A stretch of DNA of 44,576 bases from Lentisphaerae bacterium ADurb.BinA184 (GCA_002068325.1 MVZH01000008.1:1-44576); one strand, 5' to 3'. Positions 26,642-36,100 are shown, numbered from the stretch's first letter. Notes: generated by a model from the letters alone, not told the origin. Program-made: numbers and translations.

Positions 26642-27574
26642 TCAGGAGGTCTTGGCGGCACGGGTGGAGGCCGCGAGCAGGCTGTCGGCCAGGCCGGCGA
26701 TCTTGTCGGCCTGGACGAGGCGCTTGCGCCAGGCGGCCGGGATGCCGTTCTCGCCGTAGTGGGCGCCGGCGATCTGGCCACAGACCGCGGCGGTGGTGTC
26801 GGCATCGTCGCCGAGGTTGGCGGCGGCGAGGATGGCGTCGCGGAAACTGTCGGTGCCGTGGAAGCACCACAGGGCGGCTTCGAGGCAGTCCACCACGTAG
26901 CCCGTCCCCCGGATTTCAGTGTCGGTCTTGTGGCGGTAGGTGCCGGCGGCGATCTGGCCGAGGCGGGGGGAGAGTCCGGGGCGGACGGGGGTCTGGCCGC
27001 TTTCGACCGTGAGCAACGCCTCCTTGTCGGCGCCGCCCAGCGCCCGGCAGAGCAGGCGTGCGAACAGGCGGCAGGCCTGGATGCACTCTTCCGCGCCGTG
27101 CGTAGTCTGGGCGCTTTCGCCGGCCCGGCGCACTGCCGTATCCTCGTCGGGGAAGAAGAACATGGGCACGGGGGCGAGCCGCATGAGGCAGCCGTTGCCG
27201 GCGGAGGTCGGGCTGGCCTCGCCGCTGAAGGCGTCGCCGGTCTTCCAGAATCTGTGCAGGGCGCGGGAAGTCGTGCTGCCGATGTCGAAGCAACGGCCGT
27301 TGCTGCTCAGGTAGCCCTCGTCGTGCCAGCGGCAGTAGCGGCGCATCTGGTCGGTGGGGTCGAAACGCCCGGTCTCGACCAGGCTGGTGGCCAGGCATAG
27401 GGCCATGCTGGTGTCGTCGGTCCACTCGCCGGGTTGGAGCCCGAACGGCCCGCCGCCTTCCATGTCGGTGACCGGCCGGAAGGTGCCCCGGGGCTTGAAC
27501 TCGACGGTGGTGCCGACCGCGTCGCCGCAGGCCAGGCCAAGCAGGCAACCCCTGAATCGTTCGCGCGCGTTCAT
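26642..27574 (-). CDS. ADP-ribosylglycohydrolase family protein
   Basis: 310 residues, the standard size of the ARH/DraG family. The two metal-binding motifs are intact: WTDDTSM (51-57) near the start and 'NLGDDADTTAAVCGQIAGA' (about 257-276) near the end, supplying the Asp/Thr ligands of the dimagnesium centre. 'GLACGDAVGTTVEF' opens the fold. Enzymes of this family remove ADP-ribose from proteins, nucleic acids or small molecules in the cytoplasm; the substrate here is unknown. Start 27574 has GAGG about 6 nt upstream. It is divergent from the LapA-like gene and convergent with the HEAT-repeat gene (27 bp apart). No ADP-ribosyltransferase or nitrogenase gene lies nearby. Confidence 0.94.
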   Translation of the reverse strand: MNARERFRGCLLGLACGDAVGTTVEFKPRGTFRPVTDMEGGGPFGLQPGEWTDDTSMALCLATSLVETGRFDPTDQMRRYCRWHDEGYLSSNGRCFDIGSTTSRALHRFWKTGDAFSGEASPTSAGNGCLMRLAPVPMFFFPDEDTAVRRAGESAQTTHGAEECIQACRLFARLLCRALGGADKEALLTVESGQTPVRPGLSPRLGQIAAGTYRHKTDTEIRGTGYVVDCLEAALWCFHGTDSFRDAILAAANLGDDADTTAAVCGQIAGAHYGENGIPAAWRKRLVQADKIAGLADSLLAASTRAAKTS

Positions 27575-27795
27575 CGTACACCTCGAAAGGGCGGAGATAC
27601 AGCTTGCGTGGAGACGGGATCAGGAAACCATAAACGTGGCGGGGCAATTAGCAAACGCACCCGAGGTACTGCTCACAGCCGGCAGCCGCCGAGGGCGGGC
27701 GCGGTGTCCGCAGGTCCGCGGCCCGACGCTGCCCTTGGCTGAGGGGGTGGCCATGCCCCCCGTGCGCGCCCCTCGCGCGCTCGGGGACTCGGAAG

Positions 27796-27801
27796 TATAG
27801 T
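27796..27801 (+). promoter_or_regulatory. Possible -10 element upstream of the LapA-like gene
   Basis: TATAGT, 5/6 of the sigma-70 -10 consensus, 73 bp before the start at 27874 in an otherwise GC-rich 299-bp divergent region. No good -35 box is visible at 16-18 bp. Confidence 0.3.
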
Positions 27802-27873
27802 AAAAGCCATGCCATGGGCAGGGCAGGGATACCCCCTGCCGCGCCCGGGCCGTATCGGAGGCACGGTGAGGCC

Positions 27874-28059
27874 ATGCGCAAGAGACTGATTTTGGCGCTG
27901 CTGGTGATTGGGATTGCCGTGGTGGTGCTGCTGTTCAACCACACCAAATCGGTCGAGCTGAACCTGGTGTTCGGCGAGACCGGCAGGCTGTCCGCCCCTC
28001 TGCTGTACCTGGGCTGGATGGCGATCGGCGTGGTCGTGGGCGGTCTCCTGATCGACTAG
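27874..28059 (+). CDS. LapA/DUF1049-like small membrane protein
   Basis: 61 residues: basic start (MRKR), one membrane helix (about 5-20), a short loop 'NHTKSVELNLVFGE' and a second helix (about 38-60). This two-helix layout with a Val-x-Leu-Asn-x-x-Phe loop matches the LapA (lipopolysaccharide assembly protein A, DUF1049) domain. In enterobacteria that domain works in envelope homeostasis; the role here is not known. The ATG at 27874 is preferred over an upstream start that lacks the hydrophobic N-terminus. GGAGG lies 12 nt upstream. The MATE exporter starts 84 bp downstream and may be co-transcribed. Confidence 0.72.
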   Translation: MRKRLILALLVIGIAVVVLLFNHTKSVELNLVFGETGRLSAPLLYLGWMAIGVVVGGLLID

Positions 28060-28143
28060 CCCGCGCAGCCTGACGCGGACCGGCGGCATCCGCCCCCGCG
28101 GTGCCCTCCGCCCGACACCCCACTCGCCCTCCCGGACGCAGAC

Positions 28144-29508
28144 ATGGCACGGTTCCCACGTGTTGACAACCGAGAGCTGACCGACGGACATCTGCTCCGT
28201 TCGCTCGCCCTGCTGACAGGGCCGATGCTGGTCTCCGCCCTGCTCCAGAACCTGCAGAGCCTGATTGACCTGTTCTGGGTCGGCAGCCTGGGGCCGGGGG
28301 CGCTGGCGGCGGTGGCGATGTCGGGCACCGTGCTGATGCTGCTGTTCCCCATGATGATGGGGCTGTCGACGGGGACGGTCGCCCTGGTGGCGCGGGCCGT
28401 GGGCGGCGAACGCTGGGACGAGGCGGGCCACGCCGCCAGTCAGTCGCTGCTGCTGGCGCTGGTGGCGGGCGGCCTGACCGGCCTGCTGGCGCCGCTGATC
28501 ACCAACCGCATGCTGCACCTCCTGGGCTCGACACCCGAGGTGCTTGCTGACGGCGGTGCCTACCTGCGCATCTCGCTGTGGGGCAGCTTCACGGTCTTCG
28601 TGCTGTTCATCGGCAACGCGGCGCTGCAGGGGGCGGGAGACGCCGTGACGCCGATGATCATCATGGTCATCGGCAATGTCCTCAACCTGATCCTCGATCC
28701 TCTCTTCATCTTCGGCTGGGGGCCGGTCCCGGCCATGGGGGTGCGCGGCGCCGCGCTGGCGACGGTGCTGGCCCAGGCGGTTTCCGCCGCGGTGGCGGTG
28801 ACGATCCTGCTCTCCGGCCGCTCGCGACTGCACGCGCGGCCGCGGCAGTGGCGGCCGGACATGGAGGTGTGCTGGCGCATCCTGCGCATCGGCATCCCCG
28901 GCTCCGGGCAGATGCTGGCGCGCAGCCTGAACGGGGCCGTGCTGATGCGCATCGTCGCCTCGTGTGGAACGGCGGCGGTGGCCGCCTACGGGACAGGGCT
29001 GCGGCTGCACATGTTCATCCTGATGCCGGCCTTCACACTGGGCGGGGCGGCCGCCACGCTGGTCGGGCAGAACCTCGGCGCCGGCAAGCCGGACCGGGCG
29101 CGGCGGGCGGCCTGGCTGGCGACCGGCATTGACGTCGGGGTGATGGTGGTCGCGGCCATTGCGCTGGCCCTGTCGGCGCCGTTGCTGATCCGGGCCTTCA
29201 ACGACGACCCGGAGGTCATCCACATCGGCGCGCAGTACCTCCGGGTCATCTCGCCGTTCTACGTATTCGCGGCGCTGGGCATTGTCCTGGGCCGGAGCCT
29301 GAACGGGGCCGGGGACAGCCTGACGCCGATGATCATGACGGTGGTCAGCCTGTGGGGATTGCAGGTTCCGTTGGCGGTCGGCCTGTCGCGCGTGTGGGAA
29401 CCGCCGACCGTGGGCATCTGGTGGGCGATTGCCGCGGCCACCGCGCTGCACGGCGCGCTGATCGCCCTGTGGTTCGAGACCGGGCGCTGGCAGAGGGCCC
29501 GGGTCTGA
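28144..29508 (+). CDS. MATE family multidrug/antiporter exporter
   Basis: 454 residues with 12 hydrophobic segments in two homologous halves. The half-motifs are visible: 'LTGPMLVSALLQNLQSLIDLFWVGSLG' near the start, 'GDAVTPMIIMVIGNVLNLILDPLFIFG' at the end of the first half, and 'ALQGAGDAVTPM' mirrored by 'SLNGAGDSLTPM' in the second half. MATE proteins export cationic or organic compounds in exchange for Na+ or H+ across the inner membrane. Substrate and ion cannot be deduced. The ATG at 28144 gives the normal length. Confidence 0.95.
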   Translation: MARFPRVDNRELTDGHLLRSLALLTGPMLVSALLQNLQSLIDLFWVGSLGPGALAAVAMSGTVLMLLFPMMMGLSTGTVALVARAVGGERWDEAGHAASQSLLLALVAGGLTGLLAPLITNRMLHLLGSTPEVLADGGAYLRISLWGSFTVFVLFIGNAALQGAGDAVTPMIIMVIGNVLNLILDPLFIFGWGPVPAMGVRGAALATVLAQAVSAAVAVTILLSGRSRLHARPRQWRPDMEVCWRILRIGIPGSGQMLARSLNGAVLMRIVASCGTAAVAAYGTGLRLHMFILMPAFTLGGAAATLVGQNLGAGKPDRARRAAWLATGIDVGVMVVAAIALALSAPLLIRAFNDDPEVIHIGAQYLRVISPFYVFAALGIVLGRSLNGAGDSLTPMIMTVVSLWGLQVPLAVGLSRVWEPPTVGIWWAIAAATALHGALIALWFETGRWQRARV

Positions 29509-29546
29509 GGGCGGCCGGCCCGGCGACGTCCGGGAGGGGCGCGGCC

Positions 29547-30830
29547 TCACCCCGCCGGCGGGTAGAAGTGGTCAATCTCGCGGCGGGCGATCTCGACGGC
29601 GCGGCGCGCCTTGGCGAGGTTGCCGTGCATGGAGTAGACGTCGCGCACGACGAATTCGACGGGCACGGCCCGGCCGGCGGTGGCGTCGAGGGTGGAGCGG
29701 ATCTCCGCGGCCCAGGCCTCCTCGTCGAACGCGGCCTCCACGCCGAGGAGGTTGGGGTTGGGCTTGCGCGAGAAGACGATGCCTTTTCCATCGAGGGCCT
29801 CGGCCATGGCGCGCTGATTGGCCCAGCGCGAGATCGAGACGGCCCTGAGGTTGGGCAGCCGGCACAGCGAGGTCTCCCAGATCGGATCGGCCGGCTCGCA
29901 GCAGCCCCAGTAGACGAAGCCGTACAGGGCGGCCAGGTCGCGGTAGTAGGGGAAGCAGAACTCGTGGAAGAGCTCGGGCGAGACGCCGACTGTCTCCTGG
30001 CTGTCCATGCCCGACCACATGTCCGTGAGCCGGGCCGGTCCCGGCCCGACCGGTCGCCGCGGTAGCCGGGTAGTGAAGTTGAAGCAGGTTCCGCAGGTGC
30101 ACTGGTTGCCGTTGTTCACGACGAGCAGTCCCTCGGCCTCGGCCCAGCGCGCCATGCGCATGGCGTTGTCGCGCAGCAGCGCCATGAGGGCGTGCAGGCG
30201 GTCGGGGCAGTCGTACATGGCCAGGAAGAACGTTTCCATGCTCATCAGGCGCATCAGCCGTTGGGTGAGGTAGTTGTTGCCGTAGGTGCCCGAGCGGATG
30301 ACCACCGGCAGGATGTCGCCGAAGGTCTCTTCGAGGAAGTGTTTCTCCTCGAGTGTGCTCTCGCGGTTGACGCCGAAGGTGCTCGGCTTGACTGTGGCGA
30401 AGCCGTTGCGCAGGTCCTTGATCGGGCAGTCAAAGTGGTAGCCGAGGACGACGCCCTCGCCGTCCCTTTCGTAATGGGTCGGGATGTCGATGCCGAACTC
30501 GTTGCACCACACGTGCCAGCCCATGTCGAGGGTGTCGGGGCAGACGTGGTCGTCGCCGAGCAGCTCGTGGTGGCGCAGATGGCGGAGGAAGCCGTTTTCG
30601 AGGCGGCGTCCATAGTCGGACTGGCAGCGGAAGATCGCGGCCGGCATGAAGTCGCGGTCGAAGGTCCAGGTCTCGATGGCGAAGGGCGGGCGGGCACCGG
30701 GCTTCGCATCGTTGACGTCGGTCCACAGCTGCCGCCGCTGCTGCATGACGGGCAGCGCCGCGGTCGCGGCCTGCCGCCGCGCCAGGCCGCGCAGGTAGTC
30801 GCGTTCTTCCTTCGGCAACGAGTAGGGCAT
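29547..30830 (-). CDS. Uroporphyrinogen-decarboxylase-like (URO-D superfamily) protein
   Basis: 427 residues, cytoplasmic. The sequence pattern fits the URO-D/cobamide-methyltransferase TIM barrel of PVC-type proteins: N-terminal 'PYSLPKEERDYLRGLARRQ', central 'VKPSTFGVNR' and 'NYLTQRLMRLMSMETFFLAMYD', then 'ELFHEFCFPYYRDLAALYGFVYWGCCEPAD' and the C-terminal 'VSISRWANQRAMAEALDGKGIVFSRKPNP'. Cys-Gly-Cys-rich segments ('NQCTCGTCFNF' and 'YWGCCEP') could bind a metal such as zinc. True uroporphyrinogen decarboxylase motifs are not seen, so methyl transfer or another reaction is more likely. GGGAG 6 nt upstream supports the start at 30830. It converges on the MATE gene (38 bp). Confidence 0.78.
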   Translation of the reverse strand: MPYSLPKEERDYLRGLARRQAATAALPVMQQRRQLWTDVNDAKPGARPPFAIETWTFDRDFMPAAIFRCQSDYGRRLENGFLRHLRHHELLGDDHVCPDTLDMGWHVWCNEFGIDIPTHYERDGEGVVLGYHFDCPIKDLRNGFATVKPSTFGVNRESTLEEKHFLEETFGDILPVVIRSGTYGNNYLTQRLMRLMSMETFFLAMYDCPDRLHALMALLRDNAMRMARWAEAEGLLVVNNGNQCTCGTCFNFTTRLPRRPVGPGPARLTDMWSGMDSQETVGVSPELFHEFCFPYYRDLAALYGFVYWGCCEPADPIWETSLCRLPNLRAVSISRWANQRAMAEALDGKGIVFSRKPNPNLLGVEAAFDEEAWAAEIRSTLDATAGRAVPVEFVVRDVYSMHGNLAKARRAVEIARREIDHFYPPAG

Positions 30831-31014
30831 GGCGGGCTCCCGCTGGTTCGAGTCGGCTGCGGAACGGCAGGCGCACAGGGCACAGGATGAGAATATCGCG
30901 CGCCGCGGCCGGTTCCGCCAGCACGGCGTCCCGCGCAGGGCGACAAGGACATGGGGTACGCTTGCAGAGAACTGCCCCGCGTGCATCGCGTGGTATATTG
31001 TCATCACTTCTCGA

Positions 31015-31038
31015 GTCGGCACGCATTGCTCTGCCGAC
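31015..31038 (+). promoter_or_regulatory. Operator-like inverted repeat upstream of the PEP-CTERM/deaminase pair
   Basis: GTCGGCA, 10 nt, TGCCGAC: perfect 7-bp arms. It lies 76 bp before the start at 31114 and just downstream of a TATATT -10-like box (30994-30999) that lacks a good -35. Position fits repressor control, but no regulator gene is adjacent. Confidence 0.3.
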
Positions 31039-31113
31039 AATCGGCGTATTGCGCGTGACTGGAACCGCTCGTGTTGCCCCAAGGGTTCGAAGCGCAACAG
31101 AAGGAGTCTGGCA

Positions 31114-32325
31114 ATGAAGGCGTTCCTCGGAGTGGTGAGTCGGCTGGCGGCGGCGGCGGCCCTGGCAGGCGCTCTGCGCGGCGGGGCGGTGGCGTTCCCG
31201 ACGGTCAACAATGGGGACGGCACGTTCAGCTACGCGGTCAACGTCGTCCGGCAATATGACGAGACGGTCACGGCCCAGAAGAGCGGGCTGGCCAGCCTGC
31301 TCTCGGAAACCCTGGGCAGCAACACGAACTACTACCTGGGGATGAACGGCACCCGCCTGTATGAAGGCTCCGACGCCAGTCTCGCCGTGGTCACCAGGAC
31401 GGGAGCGCCCGACACCAGCGCCAACGCCAGCGTCCGCTCGGTGGTGCAGCTCGGCCAGCCCCAGGATCTGAACAAGATTACCGTCGAGTGGTCCAGCACG
31501 GCCTACTACCCGGTCAACTTCGGCGTGCGCGTGTCCCCGGACAACTCCACCTGGTACGATGCGCGGCCGCTGGGGGCGCACCCCGGCACGCAGGTGGTGA
31601 GCAGCACCTTCTCCGCCCCGGTGCCCGTGCAGTACATCGAGCTGTACCAGGAAGGCACCAACGCTTCGAACGGCCACTTCGGCCGCATCAATGAGGTGCA
31701 GGCGTTCGCCAAGATCCCGGCGGTGACGCCGCCCACCACGGATATGGGCTACAACATGTTATGGCTGGGCACGGCCTCGGCGGCCAATCTCTCCGGCGCC
31801 GGAACGTGGGCCAGTTTCACCAGCGTCCTGGATCCCGACGACCGGCGCAGCCTCACCGGCTGGGCGGGATCGGCGACGTCCAGCGCCAACGCCGTTGGCC
31901 AAATCGACCTCGGGGCGCCGTACGGGGTTTACAGCATCGGGCTGAACTTCTACACCGGCGGCGGCGCCCGGCGCTGGGAGTACGGCGGACGCGTCGAGAC
32001 CAGCCTCGACGGCAACGCGTGGACCACGGTGCTCAACGCGACGGCCGACCTGAGCACCACCCAGATCGCCATCCCGCTGCAGACGATGCGCTACATCCGC
32101 ATCACCGACTACCTCGACCCCGCCGACAACACCGGGGTCGGCACCGGACGCCTCGGGCACGTCGAGGTCTTCACCGCCTTCATCCCCGAGCCGGGAAGCC
32201 TCATGCTCGTGGCCGGAACCTGCCTCCTGGCCATGCGCCGCCGGGCGACGGCGACGCGCCGGAGGCAGGACGGGGCGCCGCGCACCGCCTTGGCTCTCGA
32301 CCGGACAGGGAATGCCGAGGAATGA
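31114..32325 (+). CDS. PEP-CTERM surface protein with F5/8 type C-like domains
   Basis: 403 residues. Signal peptide 1-27 ('AAAAALAGALRGGAVA'). Two similar beta-sandwich domains follow, the second (about 210-355) with discoidin-like 'WAGSATSSANAVGQIDLG' and 'MRYIRITDYLDPADN'. The C-terminus has the PEP-CTERM signal: Ile-Pro-Glu-Pro (about 357), a hydrophobic helix and an Arg-rich cluster, the target of exosortase sorting to the cell surface. Unusually, about 20 more residues follow the Arg cluster. The stop codon overlaps the deaminase ATG by 4 nt (ATGA). AAGGAG 7 nt upstream fixes the start. No exosortase gene is in the window. Confidence 0.88.
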   Translation: MKAFLGVVSRLAAAAALAGALRGGAVAFPTVNNGDGTFSYAVNVVRQYDETVTAQKSGLASLLSETLGSNTNYYLGMNGTRLYEGSDASLAVVTRTGAPDTSANASVRSVVQLGQPQDLNKITVEWSSTAYYPVNFGVRVSPDNSTWYDARPLGAHPGTQVVSSTFSAPVPVQYIELYQEGTNASNGHFGRINEVQAFAKIPAVTPPTTDMGYNMLWLGTASAANLSGAGTWASFTSVLDPDDRRSLTGWAGSATSSANAVGQIDLGAPYGVYSIGLNFYTGGGARRWEYGGRVETSLDGNAWTTVLNATADLSTTQIAIPLQTMRYIRITDYLDPADNTGVGTGRLGHVEVFTAFIPEPGSLMLVAGTCLLAMRRRATATRRRQDGAPRTALALDRTGNAEE

Positions 32326-32726
32326 AATATGTTGAACTGGATGCGGTAGACCGGCGGCTCATCCGAGCGGCCTCCGAGGTGCTGGCGAGGAACTACCGAG
32401 ACCCCCGCCACACGGTCGGGGCCGCGGTGTTGTGCGCATCGGGCAGGATCTACGCGGGGGTCAACGTTGAGTCCTGCGGGTATGGCCCATGTGCCGAACC
32501 GATCGCGATCGGCCGCGCGATCTCCGACGGGGAACGTGAAATCACGTGCATCGTTGCCGTGGGCGGGGCCACACCGCCACACAAGGTGATGTCTCCCTGC
32601 GGGAACTGTCGCCAGCTCATCATTGACTACGCGCCAGACTGCTGGGTCATACTCACACACAAAGGCAGGGCCCGAAAGGTCAAGGCCGGCGATCTGATTC
32701 CGGACGCCTACAGCAACTTCGGATAG
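32322..32726 (+). CDS. Cytidine deaminase family protein, blasticidin-S deaminase-like
   Basis: 134 residues. The zinc and proton-shuttle site is complete: Cys57-Ala-Glu59 and Pro92-Cys93-x-x-Cys96. The size, the 'GPCAEPIAIGRAIS' and 'SPCGNCRQLI' segments and the C-terminal 'DLIPDAYSNFG' resemble blasticidin-S deaminase more than ordinary cytidine deaminase; either activity, or a related nucleoside, is possible. Expected to be a cytoplasmic tetramer that salvages or detoxifies a cytosine-type base. The start overlaps the stop of the PEP-CTERM gene (ATGA), suggesting translational coupling. Third-position GC looks lower than in its neighbours, so recent acquisition is possible (inference). Confidence 0.92.
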   Translation: MKYVELDAVDRRLIRAASEVLARNYRDPRHTVGAAVLCASGRIYAGVNVESCGYGPCAEPIAIGRAISDGEREITCIVAVGGATPPHKVMSPCGNCRQLIIDYAPDCWVILTHKGRARKVKAGDLIPDAYSNFG

Positions 32727-32819
32727 GTGCTGCCGGCAAGGAGCCGCAGGCGCCACTGTGCCCGTGCACCGGTGGCCCTCGCACATAGGATGAGCCCCTT
32801 GCAGAACCTCTGCATGAGT

Positions 32820-32897
32820 GGCCGGGACGGAGCCCGGCCCTCCATCGGCGGCGACAGTGCGGTCTGCCGCGCTGGAGGGACGACCGCCGTGTCGTCC
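32820..32897. repeat. Pair of REP-like hairpins
   Basis: GGCCGGG-ACGGAG-CCCGGCC (32820-32839) and GGACGAC-CGCCGT-GTCGTCC (32878-32897) are both perfect 7-bp stems with 6-nt loops, 58 bp apart. They sit in the 406-bp gap between the deaminase and the giant secreted protein, where I see no gene. The pattern resembles dispersed intergenic repeats of PVC genomes. The last 80 bp before 33133 is AT-richer (ATAACGTTAC) and may hold the promoter of the next gene. Confidence 0.65.
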
Positions 32898-33132
32898 AGC
32901 GGGTTCCGCAAGCGCCTCGGGATGGCAAGCGGGACCGCACAGGGCCGTGACCTCGTCTGCCGTCGGCGGCCCCCACCACGGATGGGTGACCTCCCCGGCG
33001 CAGCCCGCCGGCGTGGCGGGAAGTCGTTGCCGCGCTGTTCCATTCATAAGGAGGCGGTGTAAACTATAACGTTACGCGCTGGTGCGCGCGCCGGCCGCGG
33101 CCGCGCCCGGCTCAAGGCGGTGAGGTGTGACG

Positions 33133-36100
33133 ATGCGGAACCTGCCGACGGCGATGCTGGCCCTCCTGCTGGTGGCCTTCGGGCTGGCCCTCGCCCCCGT
33201 CGCGGCAGCGGCCGACGACCTCGATCTAGGCGACGACCTCATCGAGGATTTCGCCAAGGAGATCGGCGCCGATACGCGGGCGGGAGTCGCCTTCCGCCTC
33301 GTGCGCGCCGACGCCCCCGGCCAGAGCATCGAGGGCAGCCTGCACTGGCGCAGCGTCCCCGGCAGCGTCGCCGCCGAGACCTTTCCCGCCAAGGTCGAGA
33401 TCGGCGGCAACGTGGCGATCGGGCCGCGCGACGAGGTGCTGCCGGATGACCTCGGGATGACCGTGGTCTACGAGCCCTTCGGCCGCGCCCCCGTCCCCGA
33501 CGGCCGGTCGGAGCTCTACCCGGGCCGGATCCCGGTGACGATGCAGAACGGCCGCCTCACGGCGCAGCATCCCGCCGTGCGGGTGACGGACCAGGGGGTC
33601 TCCATCCTCTGCGCCCCGGTCCGCTTCACCCCGGTGACGCCCGAGGGGTCGCCGGCGCCGACGAGGATCCAGATTTCCGACGGGCACAACGACCTGCTCC
33701 GCGCCGACGGGCCGTTCTCGCTGCTGACCGTGTGGCTGCCGGTCGGGGTGAAATACTCGTCGTCCTTCGGCTCGTTCACGCTGGCCGCCGACGGCACGGT
33801 CGCGCCCGAGAAGCTCGCGCCGCATGTCGAGGCCGACAAGCGCGGACTCCGGCTCACGCTGGCGTCGCCGGCCCGCGGCCCGGCCGCGGCGGAACCGCCC
33901 GCCGAGACGCTCCATCTGTTCCTGCACCGTGGACGCACCGTCTTTGCCGAGACTGAGCAGGCCGTCGGCTGGATACTCGCCCCGCGCGGTTTCAAGGGTG
34001 GGCCGGTGACCCTTCGGGCCGGCGACGCGGTGCTGGGCCAAGTCGAAATGCCGCCGGTGACGGACAGCAACTGGGACTCCCGCGGATTCTCCCTGACCGT
34101 CGCCGACCTGCCGCCGGGCCGGCACGAGCTGCGCGCCCAGGCTGAGGGGGCGGCCGCCGCCCCGCTCCCCATCACGGTGGTCCGCTGGGAACCGCGCAGC
34201 GGCTTCTTCGTACACTCGATGAGCGGCTGCACCGGCACCTGGCCCACCACCGACGAGGGCCTCGACCTGCTCAGCGGCGCCGGACTCGACATGCTGACCG
34301 CCACCGGGTTCACCGGCCTGCTAACCGTCGAGATGCCGCGCCTCGCCGCCCCCCGCGACCCGCGGCTGCCGGCCGAGGCCGGGCTGATCCGTTCGCCCAA
34401 CGACCTGCTCCTCGAACGCACCCTCGCGCGGCGGCTGCGGCTGATTGATATGGCCACCGTCCGCGCCGTGCCAATGTACCTGGAAAGCCTCTCCTATCAC
34501 CACAGCTACAAGCCGTCGGTCGACCGCACGGTCCGCCGCATGTCGGTCTTCACGCATCAAGCCGCCGAGTACCCCTCGTTCTGGGGCGTCAACTACACCT
34601 GGTTTCCCAAGCCGGGCGGCTACGCCGAGAGCGGCGTGCCGACCGACGCCCACGTCGGCGACCGCAACGCCGCCGCCCGCGCCCGCATGAAAGCCCTGGG
34701 CGCGGAGACGCCCTCGCGGGACGACCTGGGCTGGTACGCCGACCACACCTTCTCCGCCGACCCCGCCGAGCGCGCACGGGCGCTCGATATCCTCAAACGC
34801 CGCATCGCCGCCTGGAAGGCCTGGAACACCGTCTCCTTCGGCGACCACAACGTGATCTACAACGCGGCCATCCGCCAGGTCCGCCCCGACATGCGCTGCA
34901 CGCTCTTCGACAATGCCGGCCATGACGCCGACAACCGCGCCCGCTCGCAGTTCAACGGCATGGAGGCCGCCTGTTACGAGAGCTACACCGACTACGGCGA
35001 GTGGCCGATGTCGGCGGCCTTCACCACCGAGTGGGCACTGGGGTCGAACCCCGGCCGGCCGGTGTGGCTGACCGTCGACTGGGGCACCTCGACCGAAGGC
35101 CAGGTCAAGAGCCTCTTCCACGCCTTCTTCCGCGGCCTGCCCGGCGGCGGGGTGCCGATGCAGGCCGAGAACGGGATGGCGGAGCTGGCCCGCCGCGCCA
35201 AGGGGCTGCGCCTGATCCAGCAGTACGGCAGCATCGGCCCGCACGCCCGGCCCGACCGCCGCGTCGCCATCCTCGCCACGCTCTCCCAGCGCATGTTCGA
35301 CGGCCGCGCCTACTACGCCTGCCACGCCATCTACTACCACCTCACCCGCCTCGGCTACCCGGCCATCATCGTGGACGAGGAGGACGCCCTAAGCCACGGC
35401 ATCCCGGCCGGCGTCAAGGCCCTCTTCATCGTCCGCCAGCAGCAGCCGATGCAGCCGGAACTGCTCGACGTGCTCCGCAAGTTCCAGGGCGCCGGCGGGC
35501 GCATCCTCGCCACCGGCGACAGCACGGTCGAGCTGGACGGCGTCACCAAGGTCGGCGGCCCGGTGCTGGACATCTGGCGGCTGTCGGGATTCGAAGGCAA
35601 GGTTCACCAGGACATGTGGGAGCAGTTCCTGACCGTGTGGCGGGCCCCGCTGGCCGAGGCGATGGCGGGCACCGGGCTGCCGACACTCGCCCACGCCGAC
35701 CCCGAGCGCGGCCTCGCCCTGGCCATGGACGCGGGGCCGCTGCGCTACGTCCTCGCGATTGCGGACTCCGCAAACAGCCACGCCCGCGAGTTCCGCGTCA
35801 CCCCGGAGCTGGCCGTCTCCGTCGAGGGAACCGGCTGGCAGGTGCGCAACCTCGTCCACCAGGCCGACGTACCGGCCGCCGACGCCGACGGGCGGTGCGA
35901 GTTCCGCGTCGCCCTCATCACCGAGCCGGTCGCCCTGCTCGCCCTGTACCGTTCGCCGCCCGCACAGGTGCACGTCGAGGCGGCGGGCGAGGCCTTCCGA
36001 GCGCGGGTGACCGCGGCCGACGGCGGCGACCTCGGGCCGGTTCCCGTGCTGGTCACCATCCGCGACCCTGCCGGCGCGGTGTATGACTCGCTGTACCGCG

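Noticed and set aside
31081..31095. tRNA T-loop-like GGGTTCGAAG
   Set aside because: No acceptor, D or anticodon stem can be drawn around it, and it overlaps the leader of the PEP-CTERM gene.
32680..33062. Small open frames in the REP-like intergenic region
   Set aside because: No Shine-Dalgarno site, no protein-like composition, and they run through hairpin repeats on both strands.
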